Below are positions 43,711 through 52,811 of a stretch of 64,000 nt of DNA, in pieces (within the stretch, counting starts at the first letter, position 1; the number at the start of each line of letters is the position of its first letter). Source of the stretch: Mesorhizobium amorphae (lineage in GTDB: Bacteria; Pseudomonadota; Alphaproteobacteria; Rhizobiales; Rhizobiaceae); assembly GCA_003240775.1 (NCBI GenBank), contig QFNI01000001.1:165047-229046 (forward strand). Reading direction: 5' to 3'. The notes under the pieces were generated by a model. The model did no database searches. It saw nothing but the letters and a program-made list of their open reading frames with translations, and had not been told where the DNA came from. Position numbers and translations under genes: made by a program.

Positions 43711-44700
43711 ATGAAGCGTTTTCTTTTCGGCCTCCTGGCCGCCACCGCCATAGCCACGCCGGCGCTTGCGGCCGACGTCGAGCCGGCGGTGCTGTTCGAT
43801 CTCGGCGGCAAGTTCGACAAGTCCTTCAACGAAGGCTCGTTCGAGGGTGCGACCAAATTCAAGACCGAGACCGGCACCGACTTCCGCGAGTTCGAGATCT
43901 CCAACGACGCCCAGCGTGAGCAGGCACTGCGCAAGTTTGCCGAAGACGGCAACAACCCGATCGTGATGGCGGGTTTCATGTGGGCCGACACGCTCGCCAA
44001 GGTCGCGCCCGAGTTCCCCGACACCAAGTTCGCCATCATCGACGCCGTGGTCGACCTGCCCAACGTGCGCTCGGTGGTGTTCAAGGAGAACGAGGGCTCC
44101 TACCTCGTCGGTGTGCTGGCTGCGATGGCGTCCGCCAACAAGAAGACGGGCTTCGTCGGCGGCATGGACATCCCGCTGATCCGCAAGTTCGCCTGCGGCT
44201 ATATCGGCGGCTCCAAGGCTGCCGGCGCGACCGAGGTGATCGAGAACTACACGGGCGACACGCCTGCCGCCTGGAACGATCCGACCAAGGGCGGCGAGAT
44301 CACCAAGGCGCAGATCGCCCAAGGGGCCGACGTGGTCTATGCGGCTGCCGGCGGCACGGGTGTTGGCGTTCTGCAGGCTGCGGCCGACGCGGGCAAGCTC
44401 GGCATCGGCGTCGATTCCAACCAGAACGGCCTCCAGCCCGGCAAGGTGCTCACCTCCATGCTCAAGCGCGTGGACGTCGCCGTCTACAACGCCTTCATGG
44501 ATGCCAAGAACGACAAGTTCACCGCAGGCATCAACAATCTCGGCCTGAAGGAGGACGGGGTGGGCTATGCGGTGGACGACAACAACAAGGCGCTGCTCAC
44601 GCCCGAGATGGTAGCCGCGGTGGAAAAGGCCAAGGCCGACATCATCGCAGGCACCGTGCAGGTGCACGACTACATGTCGGACAACGCCTGCCCCTATTGA
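43711..44700 (+). CDS. BMP-family ABC transporter substrate-binding protein (nucleoside type)
   Basis: 329 residues with cleavable signal peptide MKRFLFGLLAATAIATPALA and no lipobox. PnrA/BMP landmarks: VLFDLGGKFDKSFNEGSFEGA, NEGSYLVGVLAAMAS, KTGFVGGMDIPLIRKFACGYIGG, VVYAAAGGTGVGVLQAA and GVDSNQNGL. Family knowledge: these bind purine or pyrimidine nucleosides. Its ATPase and permeases lie 0.8 kb downstream, beyond a terminator and two small minus-strand genes, so it is transcribed separately from them. The downstream nucleoside-salvage enzymes support the ligand call. Confidence 0.9.
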   Translation: MKRFLFGLLAATAIATPALAADVEPAVLFDLGGKFDKSFNEGSFEGATKFKTETGTDFREFEISNDAQREQALRKFAEDGNNPIVMAGFMWADTLAKVAPEFPDTKFAIIDAVVDLPNVRSVVFKENEGSYLVGVLAAMASANKKTGFVGGMDIPLIRKFACGYIGGSKAAGATEVIENYTGDTPAAWNDPTKGGEITKAQIAQGADVVYAAAGGTGVGVLQAAADAGKLGIGVDSNQNGLQPGKVLTSMLKRVDVAVYNAFMDAKNDKFTAGINNLGLKEDGVGYAVDDNNKALLTPEMVAAVEKAKADIIAGTVQVHDYMSDNACPY

Positions 44701-44723
44701 TCGACGGGCCACCCGCAGGAAAG

Positions 44724-44754
44724 CGCCGGGCCTCGTGCCCGGCGTTTTTCGTTT
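44724..44754 (+). terminator. Terminator of the BMP binding-protein gene
   Basis: CGCCGGGC (44724-44731) and GCCCGGCG (44737-44744) form a perfect 8-bp stem with a 5-base loop, followed by TTTTTCGTTT. 23 bp beyond the stop codon. Confidence 0.9.
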
Positions 44755-44787
44755 GGCGAGGGCTTGCGCGCTGGGGGAGGGGTTTTG

Positions 44788-45168
44788 CTACCGCCCGCGC
44801 CGGAACAGGGCGAGCGCCGTCTGCCAGGTCTCGCGGAGCGCGCCCATGAAGCTTTTGCGCGCGGGCTCGATCGGCACGGTGGGCGAGCGCTCGCCGTCGC
44901 GCGCGGGCAGTCCGCCCGTGCTCATGTGGGGCAGGGCCGAGAGGTGGCGCGCCACCTCGTCCCAGCTCGTCTCGGGACGCGGCGCCGCGCGGCCTTCGCC
45001 GCCGCCGAAGCCCAGGCGCTGGGCGGCGCGCAGCACCTCGTCGCGGAACTGCGCATCGGTTTCGATGTCGGATTGCGCGGCTTCGCGCTCCAGCGCGCTC
45101 ATGCGGCCGAGCACATAGGCATCGGCGCGCAGCTTGCGCTCGATCGGGCTTGCCGGGCTCGCAGCCAT
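44788..45168 (-). CDS. Hypothetical protein with anti-sigma-factor-like N-terminus
   Basis: 126 residues from ATG 45168 (GAGGG before it). The N-terminal helix pair RKLRADAYVLGRMSALERE and FRDEVLRAAQRLG follows the A-x-YVLG-x-L/M-x-x-x-E pattern of the RskA/ChrR-like anti-sigma domain, but the histidine/cysteine zinc motif and a transmembrane helix are absent. The rest is low-complexity with a C-terminal WQTALALFRR amphipathic end. It follows slyX by 7 bp. Function unknown; anti-sigma activity is only suggested. Confidence 0.6.
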   Translation of the reverse strand: MAASPASPIERKLRADAYVLGRMSALEREAAQSDIETDAQFRDEVLRAAQRLGFGGGEGRAAPRPETSWDEVARHLSALPHMSTGGLPARDGERSPTVPIEPARKSFMGALRETWQTALALFRRGR

Positions 45169-45175
45169 CACGCCC

Positions 45176-45382
45176 TCACCAGTGCGGCGGCTTGGTGATG
45201 GGGGGCGGGGGAAGCGCGTCCTCCAGGCTCGCGAAGCGGTTGTCCATGCCCGACAGGCGCGCCTGCATCCGCTCGAGCGCCTTCCAGGCCTTGCCCAGCT
45301 CTTCGGACAGCTCGTCGATCACCCGATCCTGCTCGGCCATGCGCATTTCGAGCGCATCCAGCCGCTCCGTCGCGTCGGTCAC
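45176..45382 (-). CDS. slyX: SlyX family protein
   Basis: 68 residues from GTG 45382, which has GGGAGGTGG before it. A heptad-rich coiled coil (RLDALEMRMAEQDRVIDELSEE begins near residue 6) and the proline-rich tail LPPPPITKPPHW are diagnostic of SlyX. Cellular role not established. First gene of a two-gene minus-strand unit inserted between the BMP binding-protein gene and its ATPase. Confidence 0.8.
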   Translation of the reverse strand: MTDATERLDALEMRMAEQDRVIDELSEELGKAWKALERMQARLSGMDNRFASLEDALPPPPITKPPHW

Positions 45383-45494
45383 GCCCACCTCCCCATCCCG
45401 CGCTTTCGTGAAGCGCGGGTTCTCATGCGAAATTGACAAGGACCCCGCGATTTGTCGAGAGTGCGCCGGCAACACTCCGAGCGACAAGGGCGCC

Positions 45495-47027
45495 ATGACC
45501 GAGGCCGCGATCGAACTTGTCGGCATTTCCAAGAGCTTCGGCCCCGTGCGGGCCAACCGCGACATCGCGCTGCGTGTGGAAAAGGGCACGATCCACGGCA
45601 TCATCGGCGAGAACGGGGCCGGCAAGTCCACGCTGATGTCGATCCTCTACGGCTTCTACCAGGCCGACGAGGGCGAGATCCGCGTGAACGGGAAGCCCAC
45701 GGCCATCCTTTCGCCCAACCATGCGATAGCAAGCGGCATCGGCATGGTGCACCAGCACTTCATGCTGGTGCAGAACTTCACCGTTCTGGAAAACGTGATC
45801 CTGGGCGCCGAGGGCGAGGCCCTCCTCAACAAGAGCATCGCCAAGGCACGCGGCGAGCTGCAGCGGCTGGAGCGCGAATACGGGCTCGACGTCGATCCCG
45901 ACGCGGTGGTGGAGGACCTCTCCGTCGGCCTCCAGCAGCGGGTGGAGATCCTGAAGGCGCTCTACCGCGGCGCGGACGTGCTGATCCTCGACGAGCCGAC
46001 GGGTGTGCTCACCCCGGCCGAAGCCGACCACCTGTTCCGCATCCTCGGCCAGCTCAAGGCGCAGGGAAAGACGGTGGTGCTCATCACCCACAAGCTGCGC
46101 GAGATCATGGCCATCACTGACACGGTTTCCGTGATGCGCCAGGGCACGATGGTGGCGACCAGGAAGACCAGCGAAACCACCGTCAGCGAATTGGCCGAGC
46201 TGATGGTCGGCCGCCGCGTGCTCCTGCGCGTGGAAAAGGGCGAGGCGGCACCCGCCGCCGTGAAGCTCTCGGTGCGCAATCTTTCCGTCAGGGACGGGCG
46301 CGGCGTTCTCGTGGTCGACGACGTTTCCTTCGACATCCGCGCGGGCGAGATCGTCGGCATCGCGGGCGTCGCGGGCAACGGCCAGTCCGAGCTGCTCGAA
46401 GCCATCTCGGGCATCCGCCGCGCCGAAAGCGGCACCGTGCTGCTCGACGGCCAGGCGATCGACGTCACGGGCACGGCCGATCCCGGCGAACTGCGCGAGC
46501 GCGGCCTGGCCCATGTGCCCGAGGACCGCCACCATGTGGGCCTCGTGCTCGCCTTCGAGGAAAACGAGAACGCGATCCTCGGCTATCACGACGATCCCGC
46601 CTTCTCGCGCGGGCCTTTTCTCGACATCAAGGCCATCCGCCAGGACGCGGCGAAGAAGATCGAGGCCTACGACATCCGCCCCGCCAACTGCCGCCTGCGC
46701 ACCGCGAACTTCTCGGGCGGCAACCAGCAGAAGATCGTGCTCGCGCGCGAGATCGAGCGCGATCCCGGCGTGCTGCTCGTGGGTCAGCCCACGCGCGGCG
46801 TGGATGTGGGCGCCATCGAGTTCATCCACCGCCGCCTGGTCGCCATGCGCAACGCGGGCAAGGCCGTGCTCCTGGTGTCCGTGGAGCTGGACGAGGTCCG
46901 CTCCTTGTCCGACCGCATCCTCGTAATGTTCGCCGGCCGCATCGTCGGCGAGCGCGGACCAGACGCGAGCGAGGGCGAGCTTGGGTTGCTGATGGCCGGT
47001 GTGGAGCTGTCGGAGGCGGCGGAGTGA
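45495..47027 (+). CDS. Nucleoside ABC transporter ATP-binding protein (tandem ATPase)
   Basis: 510 residues with two ABC domains, as in NupA/YufO-type importers. Domain 1: GENGAGKST, VHQHFMLVQNFTVLENV, LSVGLQQRVEILKAL, VLILDEPTGVLTP. Domain 2: degenerate Walker A GVAGNGQSELLEA, FSGGNQQKIVLAREI and LLVGQPTRGVDVGA. The second-site pattern is normal for this sugar/nucleoside class. The next gene, GIY-YIG, starts inside its stop codon (GTGA). It powers uptake of the ligand bound by the protein at 43711. Confidence 0.92.
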   Translation: MTEAAIELVGISKSFGPVRANRDIALRVEKGTIHGIIGENGAGKSTLMSILYGFYQADEGEIRVNGKPTAILSPNHAIASGIGMVHQHFMLVQNFTVLENVILGAEGEALLNKSIAKARGELQRLEREYGLDVDPDAVVEDLSVGLQQRVEILKALYRGADVLILDEPTGVLTPAEADHLFRILGQLKAQGKTVVLITHKLREIMAITDTVSVMRQGTMVATRKTSETTVSELAELMVGRRVLLRVEKGEAAPAAVKLSVRNLSVRDGRGVLVVDDVSFDIRAGEIVGIAGVAGNGQSELLEAISGIRRAESGTVLLDGQAIDVTGTADPGELRERGLAHVPEDRHHVGLVLAFEENENAILGYHDDPAFSRGPFLDIKAIRQDAAKKIEAYDIRPANCRLRTANFSGGNQQKIVLAREIERDPGVLLVGQPTRGVDVGAIEFIHRRLVAMRNAGKAVLLVSVELDEVRSLSDRILVMFAGRIVGERGPDASEGELGLLMAGVELSEAAE

Positions 47028-47965
47028 TCGCCACTCATACCGTCAGAGGACAATCCATCCACCTCCATTTGGTCAACGGATCGCCAACAGGTCTGACGGT
47101 TGCCACCATGCCCAACTGGTCCGGCAGCATACTTGTCGGCCGGGCCGGGCGATTGGAAGAACTTCTAGGTCGGAACGAAGCGAAGCGCGCTGGGTGCTAC
47201 GTCCTTCAAGGTGAAGAACTCAATCACCCCATGGGAGTGCGTGCTTACATAGGGCGTTCCGACCAGTTGGATGATCGAGTCCGCCAGCACGTCTCGCGCA
47301 GCTGGTGGAATCTGGCCGCCTTGATTTCGACCAGCGATAGCCATTTCACGTCCGGCCACTTCATGGCTCTTGAATCCCGGATGATCCAGCTGACCAGTGA
47401 ACACAGGCGCGCGGCACTCGCCAACGCTGTCATTCCATCAATTGGGGCGGGACGGCTTGGCGAAGCCGGTCAGTCCGACATGGAGAACTTTCTGGATAAG
47501 GTGCAGATCATTCTGCCGACGCTGGGTATCAATCTCCTCACGCCTTCGCCCGCAAATCGACCACGAGAGGAAGTGGCTCCGTTCGATGCGAAAGATGTCT
47601 TGGAAATCAACCATCGATCCGGGGTCAAGGCACGAGCTGTGATACGCGATGACGAGTTCATCGTTCTCCAGGGCTCGCTTGCTCTGCTGGACAGCCCATA
47701 CCAACACAATGCCTGGGCCGGACTCCGGCAAAGTCTGATAGATGAGGGTGTTCTCATACCTGACGCGAGTGGCCAGTTCTTGGTCTTCACACGCAATCAG
47801 GCATTCAGTAGCGCCAGTGCTGCGGCAGGCGTAGTTCTGAACCGCCAAGCGAGTGGTCCGAAAGAGTGGAAATTTCCGTCTCTCAGCATGTCACTCGGCA
47901 CATGGCGGGAAACTGCCACGAAATATGATGCTGGCGCAGGGCAGAACGAAGAGGACGATGAATGA
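47024..47965 (+). CDS. GIY-YIG nuclease-domain protein with DUF4357
   Basis: 313 residues. A GIY-YIG domain (about 50-135) is visible: GCYVLQGEE, then AYIGRSDQLDDRVRQH with the conserved Arg, and ESRMIQL with the catalytic-position Glu. The C-terminal DUF4357-like domain (about 185-295) reads GVKARAVIRDDEFIVLQGS and WAGLRQSLIDEGVL. The gene overlaps its neighbours by four bases on both sides (GTGA and ATGA). Its G+C is lower than theirs (33 of 60 at 47041-47100 against 40 of 60 at 48481-48540 by hand count). Such fusions are often in defence or mobile contexts; the target here is unknown. Acquired insert in an old operon is the likely history. Confidence 0.8.
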   Translation: MIATHTVRGQSIHLHLVNGSPTGLTVATMPNWSGSILVGRAGRLEELLGRNEAKRAGCYVLQGEELNHPMGVRAYIGRSDQLDDRVRQHVSRSWWNLAALISTSDSHFTSGHFMALESRMIQLTSEHRRAALANAVIPSIGAGRLGEAGQSDMENFLDKVQIILPTLGINLLTPSPANRPREEVAPFDAKDVLEINHRSGVKARAVIRDDEFIVLQGSLALLDSPYQHNAWAGLRQSLIDEGVLIPDASGQFLVFTRNQAFSSASAAAGVVLNRQASGPKEWKFPSLSMSLGTWRETATKYDAGAGQNEEDDE

Positions 47966-49101
47966 GCACGCCCTATGCCAAATTGCCGGCCTGGGCCGAT
48001 TACGGGCTGATCCCGCTGATCAACCTTCTCGTCGCCTTCATGGTCGCGGGTCTCGTCGTGCTGATCGTGGGCGAGAATCCCTTGCGTGCGGCGGCCATTC
48101 TGGTGGAGGGCGCGTTCGGGCGGGGGCAGTCGATCGCCTATACGCTCTACTATGCCACCAACTTCATCTTCACGGGGCTGGCCGTGGCGGTCGCCTTTCA
48201 TGGCGGGCTCTTCAACATCGGGGGCGAGGGGCAGGCCTATATCGCGGGGCTGGGCGTGGCGCTGGTGGCGCTGTCGTTTGACGCGGTGTTTCCGTGGTGG
48301 GTGAACTTTCCGCTCGCGGTGCTCGCCTCGGCCGCGGTCGGCGCGCTCTGGGCGCTGATCCCCGCTTATCTCCAGGCCAAGCGCGGCTCCCACATCGTCA
48401 TCACCACCATCATGTTCAACTTCATCGCGGCCTCCGCCATGGTCTACATGCTGGTGGACGTGCTCAAGCCCGCGACCGCCATGGGCCCGCAGACGCGCAC
48501 CTTCACCGAAGGCGCACACCTGCCCAAGCTCAACTGGGTGATCGAACTCTTCGGCCCCACCATCCGCTCGGCCCCGCTCAACCTGTCCTTCCTGCTGGCG
48601 CTGGTGATGGCCTTTGCCGTGTGGCTGCTCATCTGGCGCACGCGGCTGGGCTACGAGATCCGCACCTTCGGCTTCAGCCCCAAGGCCGCGCGCTATGCCG
48701 GCATCTCGGAAACCCGCATCATCGTGGTCACCATGATGATCTCGGGCGCACTCGCGGGCATGATGGCGCTCAACCCCGTGATGGGGGATGCCCACCGCGT
48801 GCAGATCGATTTCGTCACGGGCGCGGGCTTCGTCGGCATCGCCGTGGCGCTGATGGGCCGCTCGCATCCGCTCGGCATTGTGCTCGCCGCCATCCTGTTC
48901 GGCGCGCTCTACCAGGGCGGTGCCGAGCTCGCCTTCGAGATGCCCGCCATCTCGCGCGACATGATCGTGATCATCCAGGGTCTCGTGATCCTGTTCGCCG
49001 GCGCGCTGGAGCACATGTTCCGGCCCACCATCCAGACCATCTTCGCGAGCTTGGCGCCCAGAAGCGTGGGCCTCGGCAAGACACAGGCGGAGGCGCGCTG
49101 A
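47962..49101 (+). CDS. Nucleoside ABC transporter permease 1
   Basis: 379 residues, about ten membrane segments, BPD_transp_2 family. Signatures: VAFHGGLFNIGGEGQAYIAG, KRGSHIVITTIMFNFIAASA and TFGFSPKAARYAGISETR. ATG 47962 overlaps the stop of the GIY-YIG gene, so its translation now depends on that insert being translated. Pairs with permease 2. Confidence 0.92.
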   Translation: MSTPYAKLPAWADYGLIPLINLLVAFMVAGLVVLIVGENPLRAAAILVEGAFGRGQSIAYTLYYATNFIFTGLAVAVAFHGGLFNIGGEGQAYIAGLGVALVALSFDAVFPWWVNFPLAVLASAAVGALWALIPAYLQAKRGSHIVITTIMFNFIAASAMVYMLVDVLKPATAMGPQTRTFTEGAHLPKLNWVIELFGPTIRSAPLNLSFLLALVMAFAVWLLIWRTRLGYEIRTFGFSPKAARYAGISETRIIVVTMMISGALAGMMALNPVMGDAHRVQIDFVTGAGFVGIAVALMGRSHPLGIVLAAILFGALYQGGAELAFEMPAISRDMIVIIQGLVILFAGALEHMFRPTIQTIFASLAPRSVGLGKTQAEAR

Positions 49102-49102
49102 G

Positions 49103-50065
49103 ATGGACGTGCTCGTTCAGCTTCTCGATGCGACCGTTCGCGTCTCCGTGCCCCTGCTTCTCGCCTGCTTGGCGGGGCTCTACTCCGAGCGTGCGGGCAT
49201 CTTCGACATCGGCCTCGAAGGCAAGATGCTGGCCGGCGCCTTCTCCGCCGGCACGGTGGCGGCCGTTACTGGCTCGGCCTGGCTGGGCCTGCTCGCCGCC
49301 ATCCTGATCGCGGTGGGCTTGGCGCTCGTGCACGGCTTCGCCTCGATCACCAACCGCGGCAACCAGATCGTCTCGGGCGTCGCCATCAACTTCATCGCGG
49401 CGGGCTCCACCATCATCCTGGGGCAGGCCTGGTTCTCCCAGGGCGGGCGCACGCCATCGCTCGGAGCCGACGCGCGCTTCGGGCCGATCGAGCTGCCGGG
49501 TGCGAGCGCCCTGCGCGACGTGCCGCTCATCGGCCCGTTCTGGAGCGAGATCGTGTCGGGCCAGACGCTGCTCGCCTATTTCGCGTTTCTGATGGTGCCC
49601 GTCACCTGGTGGGTGCTGTTCCGCACCCGCTTCGGGCTTCGCCTGCGCGCCGTCGGCGAGAACCCGGCGGCCGTGGACACCGCGGGCATCTCCGTGCCCT
49701 GGCTGCGCTATCGCGCGGTGATCTGCACGGGCGTGCTCACGGGCTTTGCCGGCACCTATCTCGCGCTGTCCCAGAATGCGGGCTTCGTGAAGGACATGAC
49801 GGCGGGCCGCGGCTTCATCGCGCTGGCCGCCCTCATCTTCGCCAAGTGGCAGCCGGTGAACGCCATGTTCGCCTGCCTGCTCTTCGGCTTCCTCGACGCG
49901 GTCTCGATCCGCTACCAGGGCATCGCCATTCCCGGCATCGGCCGCGTGCCCGTGCAGCTGATGCAGGCGCTTCCCTACATCCTGACGGTGATCCTGCTCG
50001 CAGGCTTCATCGGCAAGGCCATTCCGCCGCGCGCTGGCGGCGTGCCCTACGTGAAGGAGCGCTGA
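49103..50065 (+). CDS. Nucleoside ABC transporter permease 2
   Basis: 320 residues with eight to ten membrane segments, same family. Typical are LYSERAGIFDIGLEGKMLAG, NRGNQIVSGVAINFIAAG, VGENPAAVDTAGISV and GFVKDMTAGRGFIALAALIF. One base separates it from permease 1. With the two-domain ATPase it completes the importer. Confidence 0.92.
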   Translation: MDVLVQLLDATVRVSVPLLLACLAGLYSERAGIFDIGLEGKMLAGAFSAGTVAAVTGSAWLGLLAAILIAVGLALVHGFASITNRGNQIVSGVAINFIAAGSTIILGQAWFSQGGRTPSLGADARFGPIELPGASALRDVPLIGPFWSEIVSGQTLLAYFAFLMVPVTWWVLFRTRFGLRLRAVGENPAAVDTAGISVPWLRYRAVICTGVLTGFAGTYLALSQNAGFVKDMTAGRGFIALAALIFAKWQPVNAMFACLLFGFLDAVSIRYQGIAIPGIGRVPVQLMQALPYILTVILLAGFIGKAIPPRAGGVPYVKER

Positions 50066-50069
50066 ACCG

Positions 50070-50462
50070 ATGTCCCACGATCTCTTCCTCGCCGCCCAAG
50101 AGGCCATGGCCAAGTGCCACGCGCCCTATTCCAACTTTCCCGTGGGTGCCGCCATCCGCACGGAGGACGGGCGCGTCTATGCGGGCGGGAATATCGAGGT
50201 GGCCTCGTTTCCCGAAGGCTGGTGCGCCGAAACCACCGCGCTTTCCCATTATGTGATGGGCGGCGGCGGACGAATCGCGGAGATCGCGGTGGTCGCGAGC
50301 CGCATGGCGCGGGTCACGCCCTGCGGCGGCTGCCGCCAGCGCCTGGCCGAGTTCGCGAGCCCCGACACCAAGCTCCATCTCTGCGACGAGACGGGCATCG
50401 TCGAGACCGTCACGATGGGCGAGATGCTGCCCTTCGGCTTCCAGGGCGACATCCTGAAATGA
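50070..50462 (+). CDS. cdd: Cytidine deaminase
   Basis: 130 residues, homotetramer-type length. Converts cytidine and deoxycytidine to uridine forms. Zinc and catalytic residues are in WCAETTAL (Cys, Glu) and PCGGCRQ (two Cys); the substrate loop is YSNFPVGAAI. It is embedded in the nucleoside operon, four bases after permease 2, and overlaps the PNP gene by four. Confidence 0.95.
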   Translation: MSHDLFLAAQEAMAKCHAPYSNFPVGAAIRTEDGRVYAGGNIEVASFPEGWCAETTALSHYVMGGGGRIAEIAVVASRMARVTPCGGCRQRLAEFASPDTKLHLCDETGIVETVTMGEMLPFGFQGDILK

Positions 50463-51265
50463 GCGCAGCGGCGGACGCGCTGCGCGAGCGCCTGGAAGGC
50501 CGCGCGCCCAAGCTCGCCATCGTGCTGGGTTCGGGCCTGGGCGGGCTGGTGGACCAGGTGGAGGACGCCGTCCGCATCCCCTATGGCGAACTGCCGGGCT
50601 TTCCGCGCAGCGGGGTCTCCGGCCATGCCGGCGCGCTCGTCGCCGGGCGTTTCGGCGGCTGCGAGGTCGTGATGCTTGCGGGCCGCGCCCATTATTACGA
50701 GCACGGCCGGGCGGATGCGATGCGGCCGGCACTCGAAGCGCTCGCCGATATCGGAATCGAGCGCCTGCTGCTCACCAACGCGGCCGGTTCGCTGCACCCC
50801 GAAATGGGGCCGGGCTCGGTGATGCTGATCACCGACCACATCAATTTCTCCGGCACCAACCCGCTTTTCGGCGAGCCGTCCGACGGGCGTTTCGTGGGCC
50901 TGACCGAAGCCTATGACGGCGCGATGCGCGATGCTCTCAAGCGCGCTGCCGAGCGCGAGACCATCGCGCTGCACGAGGGCGTCTACATGTGGTTCTCGGG
51001 GCCGTCCTTCGAGACGCCGGCCGAGATCCGCATGGCGCGCGTGTTCGGAGCGGACGCGGTCGGCATGTCCACGGTTCCGGAAGTGATCCTCGCCCGCTTC
51101 CTGGGCCTGCGCGCTGCCGCCTGCTCGGTGATCACCAATCTCGCCGCCGGCATGACGGGCAGCGAGCTCTCGCACACCGAGACCAAGGAGATGGCTCCGC
51201 AGGGCGGCGAGAAGCTCGGCCGCATCCTCTTGCGCGCGGCGAGCGAAGGCTGGCTCGACGGGTAA
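50459..51265 (+). CDS. punA: Purine nucleoside phosphorylase (PNP/MTAP family)
   Basis: 268 residues from ATG 50459. Splits inosine/guanosine with phosphate. Trimeric-type motifs: VLGSGLGGLV (phosphate loop), GVSGHAGALVAG, GRAHYYEHG, LTNAAGSLHPEMGPG, YMWFSGPSFETPAEIRM and VGMSTVPEVILAR. Overlap with cdd (ATGA) implies coupled translation. Works with deoA and cdd to recover bases and pentose phosphate from imported nucleosides. Confidence 0.93.
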   Translation: MSAAADALRERLEGRAPKLAIVLGSGLGGLVDQVEDAVRIPYGELPGFPRSGVSGHAGALVAGRFGGCEVVMLAGRAHYYEHGRADAMRPALEALADIGIERLLLTNAAGSLHPEMGPGSVMLITDHINFSGTNPLFGEPSDGRFVGLTEAYDGAMRDALKRAAERETIALHEGVYMWFSGPSFETPAEIRMARVFGADAVGMSTVPEVILARFLGLRAAACSVITNLAAGMTGSELSHTETKEMAPQGGEKLGRILLRAASEGWLDG

Positions 51266-51337
51266 GGCATCCGGAGCCGACGAACTGGAAATGCCGGACC
51301 GCGGCGGCTAGGATTCGGTCTCGCAGCCGAGGTGTCC

Positions 51338-52654
51338 ATGCTCTCCCAGGAAATCATCCGCAAGAAGCGCGACAAGCTCCCGCTGGAAGACGACGAGATC
51401 GCCTTCTTCGTGCGTGGGCTGACCGATGGCTCGGTGTCCGAAGGCCAGGTCGCCGCCCTTGCCATGGCCGTCGTCCTCCAGGGCATGAGCCCGCCCGAAA
51501 CCGTGGCGCTGACGCTCGCCATGCGCGATTCCGGCCGCGTGCTCGACTGGTCGCATCTTTCCGGGCCCGTGTCCGACAAGCATTCCACGGGCGGCGTGGG
51601 CGACAATGTCTCGCTGATGCTCGCGCCGATAGCTGCGGCTTGCGGCCTCTTCGTGCCGATGATCTCGGGCCGGGGCCTCGGCCACACCGGCGGCACGCTC
51701 GACAAGATGGACACGATCCCCGGCTACCGCTCGCAGCCCGACGAGGCGCAGTTCCGCGCAGCCGTCGAAGGTGCTGGCTGCGCCATCATCGGCCAAACCG
51801 GCGATCTCGCACCCGCCGACAAGCGCTTCTATGCCATCCGCGACGTGACGGCGACGGTGGAATCCGTGCCGCTCATCACGGCCTCCATCCTGTCCAAGAA
51901 GCTGGCTGCGGGCTTGGGAACCCTGGTGCTCGACGTGAAGTGCGGCAATGGCGCCTTCATGCCCTCCATGCGCGAGGCCTATGTGCTGGCCCAGAGCCTG
52001 GTCGAGGTGGCGAACGGGGCGGGGCTGCCGACCACCGCACTCATCACCGACATGAACGAGCCCTTGGCGTCGGCTGCCGGCAACGCCGTCGAGGTCATGA
52101 ACGCGGTGGATTTCCTGACGGGCCGCGCGCGCGACGAGCGCCTGGAGGACGTCACCCTCCAGCTCGCCGCCGAGATGATCGCGAGCGCGGGCCTCGCCAC
52201 GCGGCGCGAAGGGCTCGAGCGCGCGCGTGAAGCGCTCGAGAACGGACGCGCCGCCGAAATCTTCGGGCGCATGGTCAGCCTTCTCGGCGGGCCCGCCGAC
52301 TTCGTGGAGAATGCGCGGAGCCATCTGCCCGCAGCCTCCCTCGTGCGGCCCGTGTTCAGCGACGCGCTGGGCTTCGTGCGCGCGATAGACACGCGCGGTC
52401 TCGGCCTCGCCGTGGTGGAACTGGGCGGCGGCCGCCGCAGGCCCGAGGATGCGGTGGACGGCGCGGTCGGGCTCACCGCGCTCAAGGCGCTGGGCGAGGA
52501 GATCGCACCCGACGAGCCGCTCGCCGTGATCCACGCGCGAAACGAGGACGACTGGTCGCGCGCGGAAGCCGTGCTGAAGGCGGCCTACGCCATCGGCGAG
52601 GAACGGCCCGCGGTCGGCAAGCCTGTTCAGCGCCGCGTGGGGGCAGGGGGGTAG
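51338..52654 (+). CDS. deoA: Thymidine phosphorylase
   Basis: 438 residues, normal length. Converts thymidine or deoxyuridine to base plus deoxyribose 1-phosphate. Signature [35 protein letters not shown] phosphate site and the C-terminal domain with [15 protein letters not shown] 51338 with GAGG before it; GTG 51332 possible. Last gene of the plus-strand salvage run, followed by a 140-bp hairpin element. Confidence 0.95.
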   Translation: MLSQEIIRKKRDKLPLEDDEIAFFVRGLTDGSVSEGQVAALAMAVVLQGMSPPETVALTLAMRDSGRVLDWSHLSGPVSDKHSTGGVGDNVSLMLAPIAAACGLFVPMISGRGLGHTGGTLDKMDTIPGYRSQPDEAQFRAAVEGAGCAIIGQTGDLAPADKRFYAIRDVTATVESVPLITASILSKKLAAGLGTLVLDVKCGNGAFMPSMREAYVLAQSLVEVANGAGLPTTALITDMNEPLASAAGNAVEVMNAVDFLTGRARDERLEDVTLQLAAEMIASAGLATRREGLERAREALENGRAAEIFGRMVSLLGGPADFVENARSHLPAASLVRPVFSDALGFVRAIDTRGLGLAVVELGGGRRRPEDAVDGAVGLTALKALGEEIAPDEPLAVIHARNEDDWSRAEAVLKAAYAIGEERPAVGKPVQRRVGAGG

Positions 52655-52662
52655 GGGCTAGG

Positions 52663-52802
52663 GTCGTGCGTGCTTCGAGGCTCCCTCGCGGGAGCACCTC
52701 AGCATGAGGACCGTGGGACGCCGGGCTGACTGGTGAACATCAACGCCCCACGGTCCTCATGCTGAGGTGTTGGCGTCCAGCGGGCCTCGAAGCACGCACG
52801 AC
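52663..52802. repeat. 140-bp long-arm inverted repeat between deoA and the protease gene
   Basis: Outer arms GTCGTGCGTGCTTCGAGGC (52663-52681) and its perfect complement (52784-52802) enclose inner arms of 23 bp (52695-52717 and 52747-52769, also perfect), around a 29-base centre. A small hairpin (CTCCC/GGGAG, 52681-52694) branches from the left side. The core CCTCAGCATGAGG sequence is typical of dispersed rhizobial intergenic repeats. It lies between convergent genes, where it may end both transcripts. Confidence 0.9.
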
Positions 52803-52811
52803 ATGGCCACC

